Assembly: GCF_006715395.1 (NCBI RefSeq)
Contig: NZ_VFNC01000002.1
Coordinates: forward strand, 3,162,001 to 3,226,000
Direction: 5' to 3'
DNA: 64,000 bases
Source of the DNA: Streptomyces sp. SLBN-31
GTDB taxonomy: Bacteria > Actinomycetota > Actinomycetes > Streptomycetales > Streptomycetaceae
The notes below the pieces were generated by a model. It was not told the origin of the DNA and did no database searches. It worked only from the letters and a program-made list of their open reading frames with translations. Made by a program: the position numbers and the translations under genes. This document shows positions 38,776-49,188 of the stretch, in pieces (the first letter of the stretch is position 1; each line of letters begins with the position of its first letter).

Positions 38776-41526
38776 TCAGTCTCGCGCCACGCTCAGCCGC
38801 CCGCCCGTGTCCGCGACGGCGAGCGCCCCGTCCCGGTCGGTGCGCAGCACCACGGCGCCCAGTGCCCGCAGCGCCGCCACGGTTCCGGGGGCGGGATGCC
38901 CGTACGGGTTGTCCTCCCCGCAGCTGATCAACGCGACCCGCGGCGCCACCCGACGTATCAGTTCCGGGTCCTGGTAGGCGGAACCGTGATGGGCGACCTT
39001 CAGGACGTCCACGCCGCCCAGCAGCGCACCCTGGGGGGACCTCAACAGGGCCTGCTGGGCCGGCGGTTCGAGATCCCCGAGGAGGAGCAGCCGCAGACCC
39101 GCCGAGCGGACGAGCATGGCCACGCTGGCGTCGTTCGGCCCGTCCTCCTCCGGTGCCACTTCCGCCGGGGGCCACAGCACCTGCCAGGACAGCGCGCCGG
39201 TGCGCCGCTGTTCCCCGGCGACCGCACGGGTGACCGGAATGTGCCGCGCCGCCGCCTGCCCGCGCACTAACGCGACCTGGTCCGCGGGCTCCTCAAGGCC
39301 CGTCGTCTCGATCGCCCCGACGGAACGCCCCCGCAGCACTCCGGCCAGTCCGGCCACATGATCGGCGTGGAAGTGGGTGAGCACGACGAGCGGAATCCTC
39401 GTGATCCCCAGCTCGCGCAGGCAGTGGTCGACGAGCTCGGGGTCCGGCCCGGCGTCCACGACCACCCCGCTGCCCGGCCCTGCCGCGAGTACGGTCGCAT
39501 CGCCCTGACCCACATCGCACACCGCGAACCGCCAGCCCGGCGGCGGCCACCCCGTGATCACCCTGGTCAGCGGCGGAGGCTGCACGACCACCAGCACGAG
39601 CAGTGTCAGGCAGGCCCCGCACAGCCAGGGATGCCGGAGCAGCCGTCGGCCGATCAGCAGCACGGCCACCGTGACCAGGGCGAGCAACAGCGCCCCCGCC
39701 CAACTTCCCGGCCAGTCCACTCCCCCGCCCGGCAACGCCGCCCCGGTCCGGGCGATCTCCGCGATCCACCCCGCCGGCCAACCCGCCACCCACGCGAGCA
39801 TCTTGGCCACCGGCAACACCACCGGCGCCGTCGCCAGCGCCGCGAAGCCCAGGACCGTGGCCGGCGCCACCGCGACCTCCGCCAGCAGGTTGCACGGCAC
39901 CGCCACCAGGCTCACCCGCGCCGACAGCACGGCGACGACCGGCGCGCACAGCGCCTGCGCCGCGGCCGCCGCGGCGAGCCCTTCGGCCAGCCGTGGCGGA
40001 ACCCGGTGCCGCCGCAGCGCCTCGCTCCACCGCGGTGCGAGCGTGAGCAGCGCGCCGGTTGCCAGCACCGAGAGCAGGAAGCCGTAACTGCGGGCCAGCC
40101 AGGGGTCGTAGAGCACCAGCAGCAGTACCGCCGTCGCCAGCGCCGGGATCAGGGATCTGCGGCGCCCGGTCGCCAGGGACAGGAGCACCACCACCCCGCA
40201 GGCCGCGGCTCGCAGCACGCTCGGATCCGGTCTGCATACGACCACGAACCCGAGGGTGAGGGCCCCGCCGAGCACCGCGGTCGCCCGCAGCGGGATGCCC
40301 AGCCGGGGTGCGAGCCCCCGCCGCTCCACCAGTTGCGCCATGCCTGGCGGCCCGATGAGCAGGGCGAGGATGATCGTGAGGTTGCTCCCGGACACGGCGA
40401 GGGTGTGCGCCAGGTCGGTCTCCTTGAACGCCTCGTCCAGCTCCGGTGTGATGCGCGAGGTGTCCCCGACGACCAGGCCGGGCAGCAGCGCCCGCGCGTT
40501 CGCCGGTAACCCGTCGGTCGCCTCCCGCAGCCCGGCCCGTAACCGGCCCGCGAAGCTCTGCGCTCCCGAAGGTCCGCCCACCACCTCCGGCGCGGCCCTC
40601 CCCCGCACCCGCAGCACCCCCGCGACCCGGTCCCCGCCCAGCAGCGGTGGAGCCATCCGCGCCTCGACACGCACCCGTGTGGAGGGCAGCAACTCCAGCC
40701 AGGGCGACCGCGACCGGTCCCCGGAGGCGGGCCCCACGCCGCCGGGCGCCCCCGCGGCGACGATCACCAGCACCGGCGTCCGCGTCACCACCGCCGCCCC
40801 GTCGCCCTCCCACACCTGTCGCACCTCGCCCTCCACCAGGACGGAGGTCGGGGCGGCGTGATCCCCTCTGATCCGGGGCCGGGTCAGCCGTGGATCGGAG
40901 GTCACCTCGACCTCGGCGGTCACCATGGCGTACCGCCGGGCCAGCTCGGGCACGGGCCCGCGTCGCACATCGGCTCCGTGCAGCCCGGCGGACACGGCGG
41001 CCGCGGCGACGCAGAGCAGCACGGCGGCGACCGAGACCCGCGGCCACGCCCCCTTCACGGCCGGCCCGGCGCGCACTCTCCCCCGTCGCGCCCCCAGCAG
41101 TAGCACCGCCGCGCTCAGACAGCCGACGGCTGCACCCGCGACCCACCCGGGGCTCGCGTCCAGCATGAGCGCCGCCGTCACCCAGACCGCGAGCGCGGGC
41201 GGCACGAGCCGCAGATCCGTCGGCCCCTCCTGCCGAGGGTGAGCGGCTCCGAGGCGCTTCCCGGAGGTGCTGTGGACGGCTGGGCGGTGAGGGTGGCGGT
41301 CGCGAGGTGGGGCGTCGTCCGGGCGGACGGTGCGGCGGTCGTGCCGAGGGCCATCGTCCGGGCGGTCACTGCGGCGGTCGGCCCGAGGGACATCCTCCGG
41401 GCGTTCAGCACGGCGGCCGCGCGGAGGAACCTCCGCCGTGCGGTCAGTGCGGCCATCACCCGGCCCAAGCTCGTCCGGCCGATCAGCGCGACCATCATGC
41501 TGCGCGAACTCGCTCCGGCGCCTCAT
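38776..41526 (-). CDS. comEC: ComEC/Rec2 family membrane protein
   Basis: The 916-residue protein starts at an ATG overlapping the comEA stop (ATGA). Residues 1-80 are an unusual Arg/Asp/Pro-rich repeat segment. Then come the ComEC OB-like extracellular domain (ARRYAMVTAEVEV), the Competence membrane domain with about ten helices (ETDLAHTLAVSGSNLTII signature), and a metallo-beta-lactamase-like domain with HFHADH at 718-723 and KVAHHGSAYQD. In competent bacteria ComEC forms the DNA channel; Streptomyces competence is not established, so the role here is open. Confidence 0.92.
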   Translation of the reverse strand: MRRRSEFAQHDGRADRPDELGPGDGRTDRTAEVPPRGRRAERPEDVPRADRRSDRPDDGPRHDRRTVRPDDAPPRDRHPHRPAVHSTSGKRLGAAHPRQEGPTDLRLVPPALAVWVTAALMLDASPGWVAGAAVGCLSAAVLLLGARRGRVRAGPAVKGAWPRVSVAAVLLCVAAAAVSAGLHGADVRRGPVPELARRYAMVTAEVEVTSDPRLTRPRIRGDHAAPTSVLVEGEVRQVWEGDGAAVVTRTPVLVIVAAGAPGGVGPASGDRSRSPWLELLPSTRVRVEARMAPPLLGGDRVAGVLRVRGRAAPEVVGGPSGAQSFAGRLRAGLREATDGLPANARALLPGLVVGDTSRITPELDEAFKETDLAHTLAVSGSNLTIILALLIGPPGMAQLVERRGLAPRLGIPLRATAVLGGALTLGFVVVCRPDPSVLRAAACGVVVLLSLATGRRRSLIPALATAVLLLVLYDPWLARSYGFLLSVLATGALLTLAPRWSEALRRHRVPPRLAEGLAAAAAAQALCAPVVAVLSARVSLVAVPCNLLAEVAVAPATVLGFAALATAPVVLPVAKMLAWVAGWPAGWIAEIARTGAALPGGGVDWPGSWAGALLLALVTVAVLLIGRRLLRHPWLCGACLTLLVLVVVQPPPLTRVITGWPPPGWRFAVCDVGQGDATVLAAGPGSGVVVDAGPDPELVDHCLRELGITRIPLVVLTHFHADHVAGLAGVLRGRSVGAIETTGLEEPADQVALVRGQAAARHIPVTRAVAGEQRRTGALSWQVLWPPAEVAPEEDGPNDASVAMLVRSAGLRLLLLGDLEPPAQQALLRSPQGALLGGVDVLKVAHHGSAYQDPELIRRVAPRVALISCGEDNPYGHPAPGTVAALRALGAVVLRTDRDGALAVADTGGRLSVARD
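41272..41505 (-). repeat. 39-bp tandem repeats encoding the comEC N-terminus
   Basis: Degenerate units starting near 41274, 41313, 41352, 41391, 41430 and 41469 share a TCGTCCGGGCGG core at 39-bp spacing. Each encodes about 13 residues of the type RPDDGPRHDRRT. The period is a multiple of three, so changes in copy number keep the frame. Confidence 0.8.
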
Positions 41527-42665
41527 GGCCGTACGAGATTTCGTAGATCGGCGAACCGGCGGTCGCCGATGCCGTTGACCTCGCGCAGCTCGTCCACCGT
41601 GCGGAAACCGCCGTGCCGCGTGCGGTAGTCGACGATGTGCTGGGCCAGCACGGGGCCGACCCCGGGGAGGGTGTCGAGTTGTTCCGCGGTCGCCGTGTTG
41701 AGGGAGACCGGGGCCACGGGTGCCGCGCCCGCCGGGCCTCCCGCTGCCACGCCGACCGGTCCGGGTGCCGGGGCGGCGGGACCCCCGACGACGACCTGCT
41801 CCCCGTCCACGAGGAAACGTGCCCGGTTGAGTCCCCGAAGGTCGGTGCCGGGCCGTACGCCACCGGCGGCCCGCAGCGCGTCGGTGACCCGTGAGCCGGG
41901 TGGCAGGCGATGGATGCCGGGCCTGCGGACCTTGCCGCTGACGTCCACGACGATCTCGGCCCCGCCCCCGGTCGCCCCCGCAGGGGCCGGGGTCCGGCCC
42001 GAAGTCCCCGGCCCGGGCTCCGCACTTGCCTTCTCCGCGCCGAACGGCACCGCCGCCCGCACCACTTCGGGCGCCCGCACGGACTGTGTCCGTCCGGCCC
42101 AGAAGTGCTGCACGGCGAGGACGGCGGCGACGACGAGCAGCACCGAGAGCGCCACGACGCCGCGCCGCTCCAGCCCACACCTGGTCTGAAGCCACAGCGG
42201 CATCCGCTCCCGGACGGCCAGCCCGGCGCGCGCCCGCCACGCCTCCCCGGCCCGTCGAGGCTCCGGTTCCCCGATCTCACCCTCTGCCGACACAAGGTCC
42301 TGCACGTCCGCTGCCGGCACGAAGTCCTGCACGTCCGGAGCCGATACGAGATCCCGCACGCCTGGTTCCGAGACAAGGCCCGCCACGTCCCCTACCGAGA
42401 CACCCAGGTCCTGCTCGTCGCCCTCCTCCAGCGGCGCAGCCGGCGGCCCCGCCCCCGACTCCCGCCCGTCAGGCGTCCGCTCGGGGAACAACAGCTGGGC
42501 ACGCCGCCGGAGTTCCACCGACGCCTGCCTGCGCCCGGCTCGGCCGCGCACCGGCGCCCGGCGGTGCCGGACCCGGCCGTCGGAGGCGGGAGCGCGCCCC
42601 GGTCCACTGGTCGCTGTCGCTGTGCGTGTACGTGATCGAAGTGCCATGCGACGAGGATGGGACAT
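41523..42665 (-). CDS. comEA: ComEA family DNA-binding protein
   Basis: The 380-residue protein has a long Arg-rich and then acidic cytoplasmic N-terminus with a repeated DVQD(F/L)V motif (about 100-128), one membrane helix (about 169-188), an SLBB domain (about 235-295, VSGKVRRPGIHRLPPGSRV) and a double helix-hairpin-helix DNA-binding domain (about 322-380, LNTATAEQLDTLPGVGPVLA). ComEA binds incoming DNA for ComEC. GAGG lies 6 bp before the ATG at 42665; a Met six codons later is the alternative. Confidence 0.93.
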   Translation of the reverse strand: MSHPRRMALRSRTRTATATSGPGRAPASDGRVRHRRAPVRGRAGRRQASVELRRRAQLLFPERTPDGRESGAGPPAAPLEEGDEQDLGVSVGDVAGLVSEPGVRDLVSAPDVQDFVPAADVQDLVSAEGEIGEPEPRRAGEAWRARAGLAVRERMPLWLQTRCGLERRGVVALSVLLVVAAVLAVQHFWAGRTQSVRAPEVVRAAVPFGAEKASAEPGPGTSGRTPAPAGATGGGAEIVVDVSGKVRRPGIHRLPPGSRVTDALRAAGGVRPGTDLRGLNRARFLVDGEQVVVGGPAAPAPGPVGVAAGGPAGAAPVAPVSLNTATAEQLDTLPGVGPVLAQHIVDYRTRHGGFRTVDELREVNGIGDRRFADLRNLVRP

Positions 42666-42785
42666 CCACCACCCTCGCGATGATCTTGCTCAATTCCCGT
42701 GGAAAAACGCCCGGTTGTGGATATCTCCACCACCCACACGAGTGAGCAGCCCTCTCAGCGCCCCTTCACCGCGGCTCACCGCCCC

Positions 42786-43631
42786 TCACCGCGGCGAGAC
42801 CACAACCCCCAGCAGACCGGGCCCGGTGTGTGCCCCGATCACCGCTCCGACCTCGCTCACATGCAGGTCGCCCACCGAAGGCACCCGGGCCCGCAGCCGG
42901 TCCGCAAGGGCCGACGCCCGCTCGGGGGCGGCGAGATGGTGGACAGCGATGTCGACCTCCGCGCTGCCGGCGCGGTCGGCGGCGATCTCCTCGAGGCGGG
43001 CGATCGCCCTCGACGCCGTCCGCACCTTCTCCAGCAGCTCGATCCGGCCGCCGTCCAGCTGCAGCAGGGGCTTGACGGCGAGGGCCGAACCCAGCAGCGC
43101 CTGCGCGGCGCCGATCCGGCCGCCGCGGCGCAGATAGTCGAGGGTGTCGACGTAGAAGTAGGCGGACGTGCCCGCCGCCCGTTTCTCGGCGGCGGTGACG
43201 GCCTCGTCCACCGTGCCGCCGGCCTCCGCCGCCTCCGCCGCTGCGAGGGCGCAGAACCCGAGGGCCATCGCGACCGTCCCGGTGTCCACCACCCGCACCG
43301 GCACGGGCGCCTCGCGCGCCGCGAGGACCGCCGCGTCGTAGGTGCCCGACAGTTCGGCGGAGAGGTGCAGGGAGACGATGCCGCAGGCGCCGGACTCGGC
43401 GACCCTGCGGTAGGTGTCGGCGAAGAGCCGGGGGCTGGGCCGTGAGGTGGTGACGGGGCGTCGCCTCTGCAGGGCCTGGGCCAGGGAACGGGTCGAGATC
43501 TCGGTGCCCTCGTCCAGGGCCTGGTCGCCGAGGACCACGGTCAGGGGAACCGCTGTGATGCCGTGGCGCTCCATCGTCCGGGGCGGCAGGTAGGCCGTTG
43601 AATCGGTGACGATCGCGACATGGCGGGACAT
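42786..43631 (-). CDS. DegV family fatty-acid-binding protein
   Basis: The 281-residue protein contains the DegV hallmarks: VTDSTAYLPP at the N-terminus, TSRPSPRLFADTYRRV, IVSLHLSAELSGTYDAA, VRVVDTGTVAMALGF, YLRRGGRIGAAQALLGSALAVKPLL and a terminal IGAHTGPGLLGVVV. DegV/FakB proteins bind a fatty acid and present it to a kinase, so it may take part in phospholipid synthesis. It is the gene upstream of comEA, 120 bp away. Confidence 0.93.
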   Translation of the reverse strand: MSRHVAIVTDSTAYLPPRTMERHGITAVPLTVVLGDQALDEGTEISTRSLAQALQRRRPVTTSRPSPRLFADTYRRVAESGACGIVSLHLSAELSGTYDAAVLAAREAPVPVRVVDTGTVAMALGFCALAAAEAAEAGGTVDEAVTAAEKRAAGTSAYFYVDTLDYLRRGGRIGAAQALLGSALAVKPLLQLDGGRIELLEKVRTASRAIARLEEIAADRAGSAEVDIAVHHLAAPERASALADRLRARVPSVGDLHVSEVGAVIGAHTGPGLLGVVVSPR

Positions 43632-43703
43632 GAGCTGGAGGTTACCTGGCGTAGCGGTCGGAGGGCAGCCCGGCCCCTCCCACCTGGTCCGTCCTTGACC
43701 GGA

Positions 43704-44435
43704 TCAAGTGGTGCTCTCGGGACGGGGTTTCTTCTGCCACGGGTAGGTGGGGCGCTGTGCGGGCGGGTCGATGGCGGCCCTCGTGGGCTCCTCGGCCGGG
43801 CCGGACCGGGGCGTCTCCGGCAACGTCTGCCCAGCGGCCCCGCCTTCGGCCGCGGGGGCTTCGGGCCACGGCGGCGGGGCGACGGACGGCTCGTCCTTCG
43901 TCCAGTGCCGCAGGGCGCCGGCCTCGACGTCTATCTGCGCGCTCAGCGTGTCCAGGTCGTCGTCGGCGAAGCGGCGGGCCCGGTCGCGGGCCGCCCAGCG
44001 CAGGGAGTCGGCCGACTGCGTGATGCGCTCGGCACGGGCGCGCAGATCGGGCAGCCGCTGGGCGAGCGCGGCGCGGTCGGGGTCGGACTCCAGGCGCTTG
44101 AGCTCGCCGTCCAGTTCGTGTCCGTGTGCGCTCAGGCGCTGGAAGAGCGCCAGGGACTCCTTGAGTGACTCATCCTCGGGCGCGCCCGCCTCCAGCGCGT
44201 CCTGCGTGGCCCGCATGGAGGTGCGCAGCTTCAGGCGCAGCTGGGCGACGTCGCTCACCGGGCCCGGCACGAACGTCTTGGCGCGCAGCGTGTGGTCCTC
44301 GACCGTGCGCCGGGCCTGGTCGATGGTGCGATCGACACCGCGCTTGGCGGCGCCCACCGCCTTCACCGCCGCGTAGGTGCCCAGCACCAGGAAGAGGACG
44401 AAGAGCAGGACGAACACCGCGATCACTGCTTCCAC
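43704..44435 (-). CDS. Membrane-anchored coiled-coil protein, unknown function
   Basis: The 243-residue protein starts at a GTG preceded by GGAGGAGGAG. One N-terminal membrane helix (VIAVFVLLFVLFLVLGTYAA) is followed by a long helical, charged region with heptad-like spacing (about 30-170) and a Pro/Glu-rich tail. It resembles uncharacterised Streptomyces proteins next to leuS. No enzyme motif is seen. It lies downstream of leuS behind a hairpin, so it may have its own promoter. Confidence 0.75.
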   Translation of the reverse strand: MEAVIAVFVLLFVLFLVLGTYAAVKAVGAAKRGVDRTIDQARRTVEDHTLRAKTFVPGPVSDVAQLRLKLRTSMRATQDALEAGAPEDESLKESLALFQRLSAHGHELDGELKRLESDPDRAALAQRLPDLRARAERITQSADSLRWAARDRARRFADDDLDTLSAQIDVEAGALRHWTKDEPSVAPPPWPEAPAAEGGAAGQTLPETPRSGPAEEPTRAAIDPPAQRPTYPWQKKPRPESTT

Positions 44436-44492
44436 CGTGCTCCTCCTCCGGCCCGCGCGGCCTTGTCCGCGTCTTCCTTCACCGTAAACGAG

Positions 44493-44535
44493 ACGGGCAG
44501 GCCCCGAGTTCCGGAGGAACCCCGAACCTGCCCGT
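44493..44535 (-). terminator. leuS terminator
   Basis: ACGGGCAGG (44493-44501) pairs with CCTGCCCGT (44527-44535), and an inner GTTCC-GGA-GGAAC stem (44508-44520) extends the structure. It begins about 31 bp after the leuS stop. Confidence 0.75.
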
Positions 44536-44566
44536 AGGGGACTACCCCGAGGCGCGGCTGCCAGAC

Positions 44567-47449
<2,883 letters not shown>

Positions 47450-47503
47450 GATCCTTAAGCTCCATCGATCGTCTCTGCCAGCGGCTTCGTCGTTCCGGAA
47501 ACG

Positions 47504-47528
47504 AAAAATCCCCTCGCACAGGAGGGGA
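47504..47528 (-). terminator. Attenuator terminator in the leuS leader
   Basis: On the minus strand a 7-bp stem (47522-47528 with 47509-47515, CCCCTC/GAGGGG core) with a 6-nt loop is followed by a run of five T. It ends 54 bp before the leuS start. A U-tract is unusual for Streptomyces terminators, which supports a regulated attenuator. Confidence 0.85.
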
Positions 47529-47541
47529 CGCCGCGCCGATT

Positions 47542-47568
47542 CCGACCAGGCGGTTCGCCGGTGGTCGG
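47542..47568 (-). promoter_or_regulatory. Upstream hairpin of the leuS attenuator
   Basis: CCGACCA (47542-47548) and TGGTCGG (47562-47568) form a perfect 7-bp stem that begins 6 bp after the leader-peptide stop. It would be covered by a ribosome finishing the leader and could act as the pause or anti-terminator partner. Confidence 0.7.
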
Positions 47569-47574
47569 GACTGA

Positions 47575-47613
47575 TCAGCGCGGCTCGCTAAGCAGAAGGC
47601 GTACGGCACGCAT
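47575..47613 (-). CDS. leuS leader peptide (12 aa, LLL)
   Basis: ATG-CGT-GCC-GTA-CGC-CTT-CTG-CTT-AGC-GAG-CCG-CGC-TGA encodes [12 protein letters not shown], with three consecutive leucine codons. It precedes a hairpin and an intrinsic terminator upstream of leuS. This is the arrangement of ribosome-mediated attenuation: when charged tRNA-Leu is scarce, a ribosome stalled at the Leu codons should change RNA folding and permit read-through into leuS. A -10-like TACCCT ends 6 bp before the ATG, so the leader may be translated from a leaderless 5' end. Confidence 0.85.
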   Translation of the reverse strand: MRAVRLLLSEPR

Positions 47614-47619
47614 GGCGTT

Positions 47620-47625
47620 AGGGTA
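47620..47625 (-). promoter_or_regulatory. -10-like element for the leuS leader transcript
   Basis: TACCCT on the minus strand, 6 bp before the leader ATG. A start point at the usual distance would coincide with the ATG. No clear -35 is visible. Confidence 0.45.
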
Positions 47626-47796
47626 CCGCAGCGCTTGAGCAGGATGCGACGCGCTTGCGTATGCATCCTTGGCACCGGGCCACCCCTCCCGGCGACAACT
47701 GAATCAAGGACGCGGCTTACTTCGCGTAACACCCATTACCCGGACATCACAACAATCGCAACGTCTCCTGATAACAACGCAATAACTCAAACCTCG

Positions 47797-47808
47797 TACC
47801 GATCGGTA
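47797..47808. promoter_or_regulatory. Palindrome upstream of the cytochrome operon
   Basis: TACCGATCGGTA is a perfect 12-bp palindrome, 60 bp upstream of the cytochrome gene in an AT-richer stretch (47700-47830). It could be an operator. The rest of the gap between the leuS leader and this gene holds no gene that I can support. Confidence 0.45.
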
Positions 47809-47868
47809 TGGCGCCACTTAAAGTTCGGCAGCGGGACCGCTTTCCCGAAACTGCTCGGAGTTGCCCCC

Positions 47869-49188
47869 ATGAACCCTCGTCGTAGTAACACTTCGCTCCC
47901 CAGGCCGGGCCGGTCGGCCTACGGGGTGGCGACGGCTGTCGTCCTGCTGCTCATACCCGTCGTCGTGCTGCTCGGAGGCGGCTGGCTGCAGCAGTTCTTG
48001 AACTTCGGTGCGGGCGTCCTGTCGCTCGTCTGCCTCACCTGCTCGTGCATCTGGGGACTGGTCGCCCAGGACCGGCTGCTGCTCAACATCCGCCAGCGGA
48101 TCGTGGCGCAGGCCATCCACCGGGTGACGGCGGTGGGCTCGATCGCCTTCCTGGTCGTGCACATCGGGATCAAGCTCGCACTGGATCACGCCGACTGGAT
48201 CGCGGCCCTGATCCCCTTCGGCTGGGTGCTGACGGGCAGCGGTGGCGCCAACCCGGGCAGCGCGACCCTCATCGGCATGGGCTCCCTGGCCGCGTACCTC
48301 ATGATCTTCGTCGGCATCACCGGCGCCCTGCGCAACCAGTTCGCCTCCCCGGCGCCCGTCGCGGCGCGCTGGCGCGCGATGCACATGCTGGCCTACCCGG
48401 CGCTGTGCTTCGCGGTGATCCACGGCCTGTTCGCGGGCCGCCCGGCGAAGCCGTTCTTCATGATCTCCTACGAGCTGTGCCTGGTCGGGATGATCGCGGC
48501 ACTGGGCCTGCGGGCCGCGCCGCGTCCGGTCAAGCGCAAGATCGCCGACCGTCTCGCCGTACTGCTGGGAAATGACCCGATGGCGGCCCGCGACGAGCTC
48601 GAGGCCAGCCGCGCCCGTCTCTCCGACACCGGCTCCCTCCCCGGCTACGAGGCCGCCCGGGGACCGAAGCCGTCCCCCGCGCAGCCGGCGGCGACCCCGG
48701 GGGCCGCGTTCTACGACACCGCCGCCTCCCGCGCCATGACCCCGGAGCCCTCCAACGGCTTCGCCGCCGCCTATCGCGCGGTCACGCCTCAGCAGCCCCT
48801 GCAGCAGCCCTTCACGGTCGACCAGACCGCACGCATGGACCTGCCCATGGAGATGCAGGCCACCGCGGCCGTCCCGCGGGTCGACGGCAGCACCTCGGGC
48901 AGCTGGCCGGTTCCCTCGCCCCCGCCGGTCGGCGAGGCGCCCCCGTCGGCGTACGACCCCCTGCAGGACACCGGCTTCAACAACATCCCGACCTACGGCA
49001 GCACGGGCACCGCCGCGTACCGGAACAGTGATGTGTACGACACCGGTGAGACGAACACCGGCTACGGCGCGTACAACCAGAACGACACGTACAACAGCGG
49101 TCCCGCCAATCAAGCAAGGCCCGGTGAGTCCTTCGACGCATCGGGCTCGGGCGAACCTTGGAACACGCCTTCCGGAGGCTATAGGTGA
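47869..49188 (+). CDS. Membrane cytochrome b/ferric-reductase-like protein
   Basis: The 439-residue protein has five or six membrane helices in residues about 15-235 with histidines placed for heme (AIHRVTAVGS, FLVVHIGIKLALDH, MHMLAYPALCFAVIHGLF), as in cytochrome b561/ferric-reductase-like transmembrane domains. A long hydrophilic C-terminal tail (about 240-439) is rich in Pro, Gly, Tyr, Thr and Asn. Its stop overlaps the start of the NuoF-like gene (GTGA). Together they may form a membrane electron-transfer complex. GGAG lies 8 bp before the ATG. Confidence 0.8.
   Translation: MNPRRSNTSLPRPGRSAYGVATAVVLLLIPVVVLLGGGWLQQFLNFGAGVLSLVCLTCSCIWGLVAQDRLLLNIRQRIVAQAIHRVTAVGSIAFLVVHIGIKLALDHADWIAALIPFGWVLTGSGGANPGSATLIGMGSLAAYLMIFVGITGALRNQFASPAPVAARWRAMHMLAYPALCFAVIHGLFAGRPAKPFFMISYELCLVGMIAALGLRAAPRPVKRKIADRLAVLLGNDPMAARDELEASRARLSDTGSLPGYEAARGPKPSPAQPAATPGAAFYDTAASRAMTPEPSNGFAAAYRAVTPQQPLQQPFTVDQTARMDLPMEMQATAAVPRVDGSTSGSWPVPSPPPVGEAPPSAYDPLQDTGFNNIPTYGSTGTAAYRNSDVYDTGETNTGYGAYNQNDTYNSGPANQARPGESFDASGSGEPWNTPSGGYR

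Noticed and set aside
38776..42665. Evidence for natural competence
   Set aside because: comEC and comEA alone do not show it. No pilus or pseudopilus genes are present here, and Streptomyces generally carry these two genes without known competence.
42666..42785. A small gene between comEA and the DegV gene
   Set aside because: No frame with a start, ribosome-binding site and plausible composition fits; the gap most likely holds the comEA promoter.
47450..47613. T-box riboswitch upstream of leuS
   Set aside because: No T-box TGGNACCGCG-type sequence or stem I specifier layout is seen; the leader peptide with Leu codons explains the terminator better.
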